Positions 52,678-60,662 of a stretch of DNA of 60,663 bases are shown here, one piece after another. Source of the DNA: an uncultured Clostridia bacterium (GTDB taxonomy: Bacteria > Bacillota > Clostridia > Oscillospirales > Ruminococcaceae); NCBI GenBank assembly GCA_944386475.1, contig CALXBH010000002.1:1-60663 (forward strand). Direction: 5' to 3'. Both the position numbers and the translations under genes were made by a program. The notes beneath the pieces were generated by a model. That model did not search any database and was not told where the DNA came from. It saw nothing but the letters and a program-made list of their open reading frames with translations. How positions within the stretch are numbered: position 1 is the first letter of the stretch; each line of letters begins with the position of its first letter.

Positions 52678-53025
52678 TTAATCAAAAAATTTCCCCTTAA
52701 AAAAATTCTCATTGCCGAGTTTTTTTGCTGTCAACCGGAACAAAACACAGCCGTCCGGGCAGACAATGTCTTTGGTGTACCGGCCGCTGCCGCCGATGTT
52801 TTCTAAATCGCCGCCGCTTCGGACGGCTTCCATAACGGGGAAGAGGATCATCATAACTTTGGAGCAGATTCCCTGACCGTCTGTGTTGACAGGGCAGCCA
52901 TAGGTGCAGGTGTAATGGTCTCCGATTTCCTCGCCGTTGCGGCAATACCGTTCTGTATGGTCGCCCCGAAGGAATCCCGTCACCTCAATGTCAAATTCAT
53001 ATTCTTCCTGATACCATTTTTTCAT
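52678..53025 (-). CDS. TIGR04076-family protein
   Basis: A 115-residue small cytosolic protein with features of the TIGR04076 family: a CTYGCP motif, GICSKVMMILFPVMEAVRSGGD and VCPDGCVLFRL, giving five cysteines that may bind metal. The family's function is unknown. AGGAGGGTT lies upstream of the start. It is probably cotranscribed with the SRPBCC gene. Confidence 0.75.
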   Translation of the reverse strand: MKKWYQEEYEFDIEVTGFLRGDHTERYCRNGEEIGDHYTCTYGCPVNTDGQGICSKVMMILFPVMEAVRSGGDLENIGGSGRYTKDIVCPDGCVLFRLTAKKLGNENFFKGKFFD

Positions 53026-53255
53026 AGGAACCCTCCTGACTAATTTACCGTTCCTTCGCTTACTTTCCTTTATCCATCATTATACAGAAATCACAGGGAA
53101 AAAGCAAACCATTGGCGTTTCCATCAACAGCTACTCTCAAAATTCACTGTTTTCACCTATTCCGAAATATGGTAAGATAAAAGGGCAGGAAAAGCAAGGC
53201 TTGCATCATGCTGCCTTCAGCAACTAAAAAACTGTCAAAACACGGAGGAATGCTA

Positions 53256-53861
53256 ATGGATAGCGGCATAAACATCCGGGTAGCAAACTTAAGCGACGCA
53301 AAGGAGCTGCTGGAAATTTACGCGCCCTATGTGCAAAAGACCGCCATCACCTTTGAGTATGACGTGCCAAGCCTTGCAGAGTTTACCGCCCGCATGGAAA
53401 AGACATTGCAAAAATACCCCTTCCTCGTGGCAGAACAAAAAGGGGAGATTGTAGGCTATGCCTATGCCGGCGCTTTTGTCGGCCGGGCCGCTTATGACTG
53501 GGCGGCTGAGGTGACAATATACCTAAAGCAAAATAAGCGGAAAATGGGATTAGGGAAAATGCTTTACCATGCACTGGAGGATATCTGTAAAGTGCAGCAT
53601 ATTACAAATCTGAATGCGTGTATTGGATACCCAAAAACGGAAGACGAATACTTGACCAAAAACAGCGCCGGATTCCATGCGCATATGGGCTACAGGCTGG
53701 TGGGGGAGTTTTACCAATGCGACTATAAATTTGGCCGATGGTATAACATGATTTGGATGGAGAAAATCATCGGGCCCCACAGCGTGCCGCCCGCTGTGTT
53801 TATCCGTTTCCCGGAGCTTGGCAGGGAAGCTTTAGAAAAGATCATGACAATCAAATTTTGA
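53256..53861 (+). CDS. GNAT-family N-acetyltransferase (phosphinothricin acetyltransferase-like)
   Basis: A 201-residue acetyltransferase. The order IRVANLSDAKELLEIYAPYV, then ITFEYDVPSLAEF and EVTIYLKQNKRKMGLGKMLY is that of the Pat/YwnH group, which acetylates phosphinothricin, methionine sulfoximine or similar amines. The acetyl-CoA loop (QNKRKMGLGKML) is slightly unusual, with Lys-Met-Gly in place of Arg-x-x-Gly. ATG 53256 has GGAGGA 6 bases upstream; ATG 53250 is the alternative. It is followed 26 bases later by a methyltransferase. Confidence 0.85.
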   Translation: MDSGINIRVANLSDAKELLEIYAPYVQKTAITFEYDVPSLAEFTARMEKTLQKYPFLVAEQKGEIVGYAYAGAFVGRAAYDWAAEVTIYLKQNKRKMGLGKMLYHALEDICKVQHITNLNACIGYPKTEDEYLTKNSAGFHAHMGYRLVGEFYQCDYKFGRWYNMIWMEKIIGPHSVPPAVFIRFPELGREALEKIMTIKF

Positions 53862-53887
53862 GAAATTTATTTGGAAAGGAATTAAAA

Positions 53888-54646
53888 ATGAGTGCAAATT
53901 CACTTTTTTTGGAAGCTTTTAAGGGTATGAAACGTTTTGGCCCCGGCAGTGATGAGTCGACGAAACGGGCTATCAGCTTATATCCCGCGGACAAGCAGGA
54001 GTTAAAGATTTTGGATATCGGCTGCGGCATCGGCACCCACACGCTGCTGTTAGCCGAGCATTTCCCCGCGGCGGATATTACGGCGATCGATGTTTGTGAG
54101 CCGCATATTGAAAAGCTCAATCAAAAAGCGAAAGCAAACGGCATGGCCGACAGGCTTCATGGAATCACGATGTCTATGTTTTCCATGACCTTTCCCGACG
54201 AAAGCTTTGATTTAATCTGGTCAGAAGGCGCCATTTATATTGCCGGCTTTACAAGCGGCCTTCGAGACTGGAGGTGTTTGCTGAAAAAGGGCGGGTATTT
54301 AATTTGCAGTGAAATAAGCTGGTTAAAGGACAATCCTTCCAAAGAGAGCATGGATTTTTGGCAGGAAGGGTATTCCCAAATGAACACCATTGCCGAAAAG
54401 CTGAAGCAAATTGAGGCCGCCGGATATGAGCTGGCGGCGCATTTTGTCTGCCCTGTTTCGGACTGGACAGAAAATTATTATGATCCTATTGAAAAAAATC
54501 TAAAGGAAATGAAAGCGAATCACCCGGATGATCCGGACGCCGAACAGATTATCCAATCGCTGGGTGCTGAAATCGGCCTTTATCGCAAACATCCGGATGA
54601 CTACAGCTATGTGTTTTATATTATGAAAAAAACGTGTGAAGAGTAG
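53888..54646 (+). CDS. Class I SAM-dependent methyltransferase
   Basis: A 252-residue Rossmann methyltransferase. The SAM motif I LDIGCGIGTHTLLLAEHFP lies near residue 43, acidic motif II ITAIDVCEPHI near 65, and LIWSEGAIYIAGF near 111. An N-terminal lead of about 40 residues and a C-terminal cap suggest a small-molecule substrate, which is not identifiable. ATG 53888 has GGAAAGGAA upstream; the reading frame continues into the GNAT gene but without a ribosome site. Confidence 0.86.
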   Translation: MSANSLFLEAFKGMKRFGPGSDESTKRAISLYPADKQELKILDIGCGIGTHTLLLAEHFPAADITAIDVCEPHIEKLNQKAKANGMADRLHGITMSMFSMTFPDESFDLIWSEGAIYIAGFTSGLRDWRCLLKKGGYLICSEISWLKDNPSKESMDFWQEGYSQMNTIAEKLKQIEAAGYELAAHFVCPVSDWTENYYDPIEKNLKEMKANHPDDPDAEQIIQSLGAEIGLYRKHPDDYSYVFYIMKKTCEE

Positions 54647-54678
54647 CAAAGCCATATTTTAGGGAGGTGCTTTGGCTT

Positions 54679-55344
54679 ATGATCAACGCGAAAAACTATC
54701 TCTCCCGGCTTACCGGACTGCTGCGGCAGCAGTGGGGCGAAAGGCTTGTTTATGTGGGCCTGCAAGGCAGCTATCTTCGGGGCGAGGCGACCGAAAACAG
54801 CGATCTTGATATCATGGTCGTCGTGGATAAAATGGACGTAGCGGATTTGGATACCTACCGCGAGGCCATCCGTTCCTTAGGCGATGTGGACAAGTCCTGC
54901 GGGTTTATCTGCAGCAAAACGGATCTTGCCCACTGGAATCCTTTGGAGATCTGTCATCTTGTCAACAGCACCAAGGATTACCATGGCACCTTATCGGAGC
55001 TGGTTCCCACGTATACCCGGGAGGATGTGCGAAATTTTGTCAAGCTAAGCTTAAACAACCTGTATCATGAAATCTGTCACCGATACCTCCATGCTTCTTC
55101 TGAAGACAATGCCGCCTATCTGCCCGGCACCTATAAGGGAGTCTTTTTTATCCTGCAAAACCTCTATTATCTCAAAGAAGGGGAGTTTATTTCCACAAAA
55201 GCCGGGCTTTTGCCGCTGCTTTCCGGAAAGGACAGGGAAATCCTGCACACCGCCATGCGGCTAAATAGCGGGGAACCCTATGACTTTTCCCAGTGCTTTA
55301 AGCTTCTTTTCACCTGGTGCCAGGACACGCTGGAGGTTTTGTAG
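54679..55344 (+). CDS. Nucleotidyltransferase-domain protein
   Basis: A 221-residue protein with the Pol-beta-like nucleotidyltransferase motif GSYLRGEATENSDLDIMVVV near residues 27-46 (GSxxRG with SDLD supplying the metal-binding aspartates). The C-terminal half is helical, resembling aminoglycoside-nucleotidyltransferase or HEPN-like domains. It could modify a small molecule or protein; resistance to an antibiotic is possible but unproven. ATG 54679 has GGGAGG 11 bases upstream; GTG 54667 is an alternative. It follows the methyltransferase by 32 bases. Confidence 0.8.
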   Translation: MINAKNYLSRLTGLLRQQWGERLVYVGLQGSYLRGEATENSDLDIMVVVDKMDVADLDTYREAIRSLGDVDKSCGFICSKTDLAHWNPLEICHLVNSTKDYHGTLSELVPTYTREDVRNFVKLSLNNLYHEICHRYLHASSEDNAAYLPGTYKGVFFILQNLYYLKEGEFISTKAGLLPLLSGKDREILHTAMRLNSGEPYDFSQCFKLLFTWCQDTLEVL

Positions 55345-55345
55345 C

Positions 55346-56095
55346 ATGAAACATCAAACCAAAAAGGCCCTTGTTATCGCCGGTATTGCGGTGGGGATTC
55401 TGTTAGCGGTATTGGCGCTGTTGTTTGCCTTGGTGTGGAATGGAATCCTTTTGCTAAACAATCCGTCCCAGTCCCAATATCCGGTAAGAGGGGTGGACGT
55501 TTCCTCCTACCAGGGGGAGATCGATTGGGGCAAGCTAGCCTCGCAAAATGACATCTCCTTTGCTTTTATCAAGGCGACGGAGGGGAGCTCCTATGTGGAT
55601 CCCAATTTCCGGTATAATTATAGTGAGGCCCAGAAGACCGGCCTGCGCATTGGCGCTTATCATTTTTTCAGCTATGACAGTCCAGGGGAAACCCAGGCGG
55701 ATCATTTCATCCAGACAGTTGAGAAAATTGACAACATGCTCCCGCCTGTGGTTGATTTGGAGTTTTACGGGGATAAGGAGCAAAATCCACCGGAGCAGGC
55801 GGCGGTGCGTGAGCAGCTTTCGGATCTGCTAAACCGTCTGGAGGCCCATTATGGGACAAAGCCGATTATTTATGCCACCGAAAAATCCTATGAGCTCTAC
55901 CTGTCAGGCAGTTATGAGGACTATTCTATCTGGATCCGGAATGTCATCACGACGCCCACCCTTTCGGACGGCAGGCAGTGGACTTTTTGGCAGTATACAA
56001 ACCGGGCGCGTTTAGATGGCTATCAGGGAACAGAAAAATACATTGATATGAATGTGTTTTATGGAACCGCAAAGGAGTTTGCGGCCTATCATTAA
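55346..56095 (+). CDS. Membrane-anchored GH25 lysozyme-like muramidase
   Basis: A 249-residue protein with a basic N-terminus and one membrane helix (about residues 8-32), so the enzyme faces the cell wall. The GH25 domain starts VRGVDVSSYQGEIDW near 49. It has FAFIKATEGSSYVDPNF near 70, YHFFSYD near 104 and the catalytic-site VVDLEFYG near 134, with the later WTFWQYTNRARLDGYQG near 213. ATG 55346 lies one base after the nucleotidyltransferase stop. Anchored cleavage of peptidoglycan suggests a role in wall remodelling. Confidence 0.9.
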   Translation: MKHQTKKALVIAGIAVGILLAVLALLFALVWNGILLLNNPSQSQYPVRGVDVSSYQGEIDWGKLASQNDISFAFIKATEGSSYVDPNFRYNYSEAQKTGLRIGAYHFFSYDSPGETQADHFIQTVEKIDNMLPPVVDLEFYGDKEQNPPEQAAVREQLSDLLNRLEAHYGTKPIIYATEKSYELYLSGSYEDYSIWIRNVITTPTLSDGRQWTFWQYTNRARLDGYQGTEKYIDMNVFYGTAKEFAAYH

Positions 56096-56104
56096 TTTAT
56101 TGTC

Positions 56105-56141
56105 AGCAAAAAGGCGTGTTATAAAAACACGCCTTTTTGCT
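56105..56141. terminator. Bidirectional terminator between GH25 and the UvrA-like gene
   Basis: A perfect 15-bp stem (GCAAAAAGGCGTGTT and its complement) with a 5-base loop and T/A-rich flanks, between convergent genes. Confidence 0.9.
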
Positions 56142-56143
56142 AT

Positions 56144-58651
56144 TTACAGATTTTTTTGCAGGTATCTTCCTGTTATGCTCTCTGCATTTTTTGCAATCTG
56201 ATCGGGGGTGCCGGCGGCAACGATTTTGCCGCCCTGTTCGCCGCCCCCGGGTCCCATATCAATGATGTAGTCGGCGTTGCGGATCACATCCAGGTCATGT
56301 TCGATAACAATAACCGTCGCACCATTTTCGATCAGGGTCTGGAAAACGCCCAACAGGGTTTGCACGTCCAGCGGATGAAGGCCGATGGTGGGCTCGTCAA
56401 AGACAAAGATAGAATCCGATTGGCCTCTGCCCATTTCGCTGGCCAATTTAAGCCGCTGCGCCTCGCCGCCGGAGAGGCTGGGTGTCGCTTCTCCCAAGGT
56501 CAGATAACCAAGCCCCAAACTTTGCAGCACCTGCAAGCGCTGGTAGACGGTTTTTAAATCCCTGCAGGCGGTTAAGGCGGTGCTAATATCCATCGCCATC
56601 AAATCGGGCAGGGAATAGGCTACTCCCGATTTGGTGTGATAGTTTACCCTCTCTGCCTCCTTGGCATACCGGGAGCCGCGGCAGTCAGGGCAGGGGATAT
56701 CCACATCCGGCAAAAACTGCACATCAAGGCTGATAGAGCCGGTTCCGTCGCAGGTGGGACAGCGCAGCTTGCCGGTGTTATAGGAAAAATCTCCCGCTTT
56801 AAAGCCGAGATTCTTTGCATCCGGTGTTTTCGCGTAAATTTTGCGCAGCTCATCATGTACATTGGCGTAGGTGGCCACGGTGGAGCGGACATTGATGCCG
56901 ATGGGCGTGGCGTCGATCAGTTTCACCCGGCTGATTCCCTTCGCTTCGGCGCAAACAACATGCTCCGGCAGCTTTGTCCCTGCGATGGAAGCCTCCAGCC
57001 CGGGGATTAAGCTTTCCAAAATCAGCGTCGTTTTGCCGGAACCGGACACGCCGGTGACCACCGTCAGCCTTCCCTTTGGGATGTCCACGGTGAGGGGCTT
57101 GACGGTATGAATGGCCGCTGTGGACAGATGGATCCGCCCAGCGTCAAACATGGTCTCCGGATTTGCCTTTGGCCGAACCTGTACCTGCGCCTTCCCGGAG
57201 AGAAACGGCCCGATCAAGGAGCAGGCGTTATCTGTCAGCTCATCAACCGTTCCCTGGGCGATTACATTTCCGCCGTCCGCGCCCGCCTGAGGGCCCATCT
57301 CGATGATCCAGTCGGCCTCGGATAAAATCTGCGTATCGTGATCTACCAGCAGAACGGAATTGCCGTCAGAAACCAGATCGTGCATCACCTCGATAAGCCC
57401 CACAATGTTGGAGGGATGCAGCCCGATGGAGGGCTCGTCCAACACATACAGCACACCGGTCGTCCGGTTGCGCACGGCGCGGGCCAGCTGCATCCGCTGA
57501 CGCTCCCCGGTGGATAACGTGGAGGCGGCGCGGTCGAGAGTAAGATAACCAAGGCCCAATTCCATCAGCCGTTTTGCCACCGTCTGAAAAGATTCGCAGA
57601 TGCTTTCTGCCATAGGCCGCATTTCTGACGGCAGGGAAGAGGGGACTGCCGCCACCCACTTTGTAAGCTTATCCAGCGTCATCTTGCAGGCTTCATCTAA
57701 CCCGATCCCCTGCAGCTTAGGGCCTCTCGCCGCAGGGGACAGGCGCGTGCCGCCGCAGTCGGGGCAAATATCTTCTTTTAAAAACTTTTCCACCCGTTTC
57801 ATGCCTTTTTCATCCTTGACCTTAGCCAAAGCATTTTCTACGGTATAAACTGCGTTAAAATAGGTGAAATCCAGTTCGCCGGCCTGGTTGGAGTTTTTCG
57901 CCTGATAAAGGATGTGTTTTTTCACAGCAGGGCCGTTGTAGACAATATCTTTTTCCTTATCCGTCAGCTCCCGGAAGGGGATATTGGTGCGCACCCCCAT
58001 CTCCCGGCAGACGTCGGTCATCAGCGACCACATCAGGGTGTTCCAGGGCGCCACCGCGCCTTCGTCAATGGTGAGGGATTCGTCGGGAACGAGAGTTGCC
58101 CGGTCAACGGTGCGGACAATGCCGGTTCCTCCGCAGGTGCGGCAGGCGCCTTGGCTGTTAAAGGCCAGTTCCTCTGCTCCCGGTGCAAAAAAGCGGGTAC
58201 TACATTCCGGACAGATAAGCTCCTGTCCCGCCGCTACCGCCAGGGTAGGCTCCAGATAGTGCCCGTTGGGGCAGCGGTGATTGGCCAGCCGGGAAAACAT
58301 CAGCCGAAGGCTGTTTAAAAGTTCGGTTCCGGTGCCGAAGGTGCTACGGATACCGGAGACACCGGGACGTTGATGCAACGCCAGTGCCGCTGGAACATAG
58401 AGCACTTCATCTACCTCCGCTTTAGCGGCCTGCGTCATGCGCCGTCGGGTATAGGTAGAAAGCGCCTCCAAATAACGCCGGGAACCCTCGGCGTACAAAA
58501 CGCCCAGCGCTAAAGAGGATTTCCCGGAACCGGATACACCGGCAATACCAACAATTTTATTGAGCGGTACATCGACATCAATATTTTTTAAATTATGTAC
58601 TTTAGCGCCTCGGATTTTTATTTCCTTTGGCGCTGCTGTTTTTTCCCTCAT
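56144..58651 (-). CDS. Short UvrA paralogue lacking the UvrB-binding domain
   Basis: An 835-residue twin ABC ATPase of the UvrA family (canonical UvrA is about 940). The two ATPase sites are GVSGSGKSS near residue 39 with signature LSTGERQRMQLARA, and GVSGSGKTT near 539 with signature LSGGEAQRLKLA. Cys-rich zinc sites are at CPNGH...CPEC, CRTCGGTG, CPDCGGTR, and CPTCDGTG...CPDCRGS. After the first zinc site the sequence goes straight to FNSQGACRTC, so the UvrB-binding insert is missing. This is the class II/UvrA2-like form, linked to drug tolerance or an unknown DNA-linked role. GAGGTG lies upstream of the start. Confidence 0.9.
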   Translation of the reverse strand: MREKTAAPKEIKIRGAKVHNLKNIDVDVPLNKIVGIAGVSGSGKSSLALGVLYAEGSRRYLEALSTYTRRRMTQAAKAEVDEVLYVPAALALHQRPGVSGIRSTFGTGTELLNSLRLMFSRLANHRCPNGHYLEPTLAVAAGQELICPECSTRFFAPGAEELAFNSQGACRTCGGTGIVRTVDRATLVPDESLTIDEGAVAPWNTLMWSLMTDVCREMGVRTNIPFRELTDKEKDIVYNGPAVKKHILYQAKNSNQAGELDFTYFNAVYTVENALAKVKDEKGMKRVEKFLKEDICPDCGGTRLSPAARGPKLQGIGLDEACKMTLDKLTKWVAAVPSSLPSEMRPMAESICESFQTVAKRLMELGLGYLTLDRAASTLSTGERQRMQLARAVRNRTTGVLYVLDEPSIGLHPSNIVGLIEVMHDLVSDGNSVLLVDHDTQILSEADWIIEMGPQAGADGGNVIAQGTVDELTDNACSLIGPFLSGKAQVQVRPKANPETMFDAGRIHLSTAAIHTVKPLTVDIPKGRLTVVTGVSGSGKTTLILESLIPGLEASIAGTKLPEHVVCAEAKGISRVKLIDATPIGINVRSTVATYANVHDELRKIYAKTPDAKNLGFKAGDFSYNTGKLRCPTCDGTGSISLDVQFLPDVDIPCPDCRGSRYAKEAERVNYHTKSGVAYSLPDLMAMDISTALTACRDLKTVYQRLQVLQSLGLGYLTLGEATPSLSGGEAQRLKLASEMGRGQSDSIFVFDEPTIGLHPLDVQTLLGVFQTLIENGATVIVIEHDLDVIRNADYIIDMGPGGGEQGGKIVAAGTPDQIAKNAESITGRYLQKNL

Positions 58652-58818
58652 ATTTACGGCACCTCGTTTTTCCGCTACTTTATATTTTCTGTAGATATAT
58701 AATTTATTATATCATATCGCAGAATACCGCTACAAGATAAGGAAGGGAACAGGGGGAAGAAGGCGTTTTTTGAAGTTTATCTATAAAAAAGAAAGCAATA
58801 AAATTTTTATGGTCATAC

Positions 58819-58847
58819 TTGACAAACAAAAAAGATTATGGTATTAT
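58819..58847 (+). promoter_or_regulatory. Strong promoter of the tRNA-Ser pair
   Basis: A perfect TTGACA (58819-58824), a 17-base spacer and TATTAT (58842-58847) lie 27 bases before the first tRNA. Confidence 0.85.
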
Positions 58848-58874
58848 TATTTGCGTTGCTTGTCCAAGTTTCTT

Positions 58875-58963
<89 letters not shown>

Positions 58964-59002
58964 CTTTTAATTTAATATCGTTTTATATTTTCACCAAATT
59001 AT

Positions 59003-59093
59003 GGAGAAGTACTCAAGTTGGTGAAGAGGCGCCCCTGCTAAGGGCGTAGGTCGGGTAACCGGCGCGGGAGTTCGAGTCTCCCCTTCTCCGCCA
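59003..59093 (+). tRNA. tRNA-Ser (anticodon GCT)
   Basis: The acceptor stem GGAGAAG / CTTCTCC has discriminator G and an encoded CCA (59091-59093). The anticodon stem CGCCC / GGGCG holds loop CTGCTAA, giving GCT at 59037-59039. A long variable arm and the T-loop AGTTCGAGTCT are present. It is cotranscribed with the preceding tRNA-Ser. Confidence 0.96.
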
Positions 59094-59094
59094 G

Positions 59095-59136
59095 ACTGAG
59101 TCTGGACGCAATTCGCGTTCCAGACTCAGTTTTTTT
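59095..59136 (+). terminator. Terminator of the tRNA-Ser unit
   Basis: Stem ACTGAGTCTGGA / TCCAGACTCAGT with a loop containing CGCAATTCGCG, followed by a run of T residues. It begins 2 bases after the second CCA. Confidence 0.92.
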
Positions 59137-59177
59137 ATTAAGCTTTATAATGAATAACTGCTTACAATAAAAAGGTG

Positions 59178-59189
59178 AATCCTAGGATT
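59178..59189. promoter_or_regulatory. Possible operator before the DUF2871 gene
   Basis: A perfect 12-bp palindrome AATCCTAGGATT lies 67 bases before the DUF2871 start. A related half, AATAGGATTC, occurs about 40 bases downstream. No regulator gene is adjacent. Confidence 0.35.
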
Positions 59190-59255
59190 ATATTACTCTG
59201 TTCGATATCCAAGTTATTCTAAATAGGATTCTACGCTGAAAAAGGAGGCATTAAA

Positions 59256-59684
59256 ATGAAAAGGTATCTCAATCTTTCCCTTATCTATGTGATTATTGCT
59301 ATGGCGGGAGGTGTATTTTATCGGGAATTCACCAAATATAACAACTTTACTGGCGTAACAGCTTTAGGAAAGGTTCACGTCCATCTGTTTCTTCTTGGAA
59401 TGATTGTGTTTCTACTTGTGGCGCTGTTTGCAAGCCACTACAACTTAACAAAATTCAAAACCTTTCGTGTATTCTTGTGGATATATAATATTGGCGTCCC
59501 GGTGACCGCTATTATGCTGTTAGTACGCGGCATAACCCAGGTACTTGGGTTGTCCCTGTCTGCTGGAATTTCTTCTGCCATCTCTGGTATTGCAGGTATC
59601 GGCCATATCCTAACGGGAATAGGGATAATCCTATTACTGGCAACACTAAAAAAGATGGCAGGGAATGGAGAGCGAGCCGATTGA
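59256..59684 (+). CDS. DUF2871 membrane protein
   Basis: A 142-residue protein with four predicted membrane helices (about residues 5-22, 38-60, 72-92 and 108-132). The N-terminal part has VFYREFTKYNNFTGVTALGKVHVH split over helices 1 and 2, with two His residues (VHVHLF) and a third in HYN and one in GHILTG that could bind metal or heme. The pattern matches DUF2871, of unknown function. AAAAGGAGG lies 7 bases before the ATG. Its stop overlaps the next start (TTGA). Confidence 0.82.
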   Translation: MKRYLNLSLIYVIIAMAGGVFYREFTKYNNFTGVTALGKVHVHLFLLGMIVFLLVALFASHYNLTKFKTFRVFLWIYNIGVPVTAIMLLVRGITQVLGLSLSAGISSAISGIAGIGHILTGIGIILLLATLKKMAGNGERAD

Positions 59685-60127
59685 ATAAGCGTTCTATCTT
59701 CTATGTAAAAAAGCGTACTCTGCTAGCTATTGCCGGTTGTGTGTGGTTTGCCGCAGGGTTTAATGTAGCAAGGCTAGGGGGGAGCTCTTACCACAAGTTA
59801 CCGTCTATTACAGCCATCCACATACTGCTTTCCCTAGTTGTTTTTTGTCTGTTTGGCATGATGTTTTTGCAGATGAGTAAAAAACACGCCAAACGGATCA
59901 GAAATTATGAAGAAGAATATCGTCCTGTATGGCATTTCTTTGACTTAAAAGCCTACCTTATTATGGCGGTCATGATGGGAGGAGGAATTTGGCTACGCTC
60001 TTCAGGGCTGGTACCAGATGTGTTCATCGCAGTGTTCTATACTGGTCTCGGTTGTGCATTGGCTTCGGCTGGTGTAATATTGGGAATTATGTTTTTTCGG
60101 TATAAGCATAATAAGCATAAAAATTAG
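59681..60127 (+). CDS. Four-helix membrane protein of unknown function
   Basis: A 148-residue protein with helices at about residues 12-30, 45-64, 88-104 and 112-135, and basic cytoplasmic stretches (KKHAKRIRNYEEEYRP, then FRYKHNKHKN at the end). The start is TTG, overlapping the DUF2871 stop by 4 bases, with GGAGAG 11 bases upstream. The coupling suggests the two membrane proteins work together. I recognise no named family. Confidence 0.7.
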   Translation: MNKRSIFYVKKRTLLAIAGCVWFAAGFNVARLGGSSYHKLPSITAIHILLSLVVFCLFGMMFLQMSKKHAKRIRNYEEEYRPVWHFFDLKAYLIMAVMMGGGIWLRSSGLVPDVFIAVFYTGLGCALASAGVILGIMFFRYKHNKHKN

Positions 60128-60170
60128 CTGCATATAAATCAAATTTATTGCAAACATATGAAAATGAAAG

Positions 60171-60184
60171 ACGAATGCATTCGT
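60171..60184. repeat. 14-bp perfect palindrome
   Basis: ACGAATGCATTCGT lies 44 bases after the last membrane-protein gene, in a non-coding stretch of about 195 bases. The next bases contain ATTCGAAT, a second small palindrome. Its role is unknown. Confidence 0.6.
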
Positions 60185-60281
60185 GATTCGAATTTGAGAA
60201 TAGAAAAAAATTTTTCGCCATGGCATTGTCGCATTTAAATTTTGTTAACTGGTGTTTTTTTAATGAAGCATTAACAGGGAT

Positions 60282-60323
60282 CCACTAGCAGAACTGGTGG
60301 GTCTGCATATGCGGGCAAAGCCC
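60282..60323. repeat. Cluster of three small inverted repeats at the IS256 breakpoint
   Basis: CCACTAG/CTGGTGG around CAGAA (60282-60300, one T-G pair), GCATATGC (60305-60312) and GGGC-AAA-GCCC (60313-60323) lie end to end. They stop exactly where the IS256 reading frame loses homology. This is compatible with the folded end of another mobile element, e.g. IS200/IS605-like, but no family is proven. Confidence 0.5.
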
Positions 60324-60529
60324 TATGTATCCTTGTTCTTGTAGTCGTACTTGCTGTAGCCCAGCTCGTCATCCAGTTCTGCCTCTAGGCCATTCTCCAT
60401 GAATTCGGCAATGGTTTCCTTGAACAGGTTTTGGATATCGTCCATGCTGCCGATGTTTTCCATTTGCAGCAGCTCGCGGATTTTTTCTCGACGGGCATTT
60501 TCTTCCGGGGTGCGGTTCTTTCTGGCCAT
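60323..60529 (-). pseudogene. IS256-family transposase, 5' fragment
   Basis: The 68-residue frame starts MARKNRTPEENARREKIREL and continues to ELGYSKYDYKNKDT, the N-terminus of IS256/mutator transposases (about 400 residues when whole). It then hits TAG. In intact members the text after NKDT continues with the Asn/Arg-rich linker and the DDE catalytic domain; here a foreign sequence of small inverted repeats begins at about 60326. AGGAGG precedes the ATG. The enzyme cannot be active. Confidence 0.85.
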
Positions 60530-60601
60530 ATTTAAAACCTCCTGTACGGTGCTTCTATTCTACACCATTCAGGAGGTTTACACAAATCTTGGGATAGTCT
60601 C
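60326..60601 (-). mobile_element. IS256-family element, left end only
   Basis: The transposase 5' end is preceded on the minus strand by a terminal region GAGACTATCCCAAG, then TTTGTGTAAAC, which resembles the usual IS256-family inverted repeat. The outer end is at about 60601, where an integrase reading frame resumes. The inner end is cut at about 60326, so only about 276 bases remain. Confidence 0.7.
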
Positions 60602-60662
60602 CTGGTGAAATCTTTGCAGACTGCATCAGCAACCACTTTTCGCAGTATTCCGCAACCGTAGG
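60602..60662 (-). pseudogene. Tyrosine-type integrase fragment interrupted by IS256
   Basis: On the minus strand from 60662 an open frame reads TVAEYCEKWLLMQSAKISPG, typical of the SAM-like N-terminal arm of Tn916/phage-type tyrosine recombinases. After the Gly the frame runs into the IS256 end and stops at a TAG within it. The rest lies beyond the right edge of the window. Confidence 0.6.

Noticed and set aside
59681-60127. Reading the DUF2871 pair as a toxin-antitoxin or holin system.
   Set aside because: Both proteins have four helices, sizes of about 145 residues and no charged lysis-type tail or partner antitoxin, so there is no positive support.
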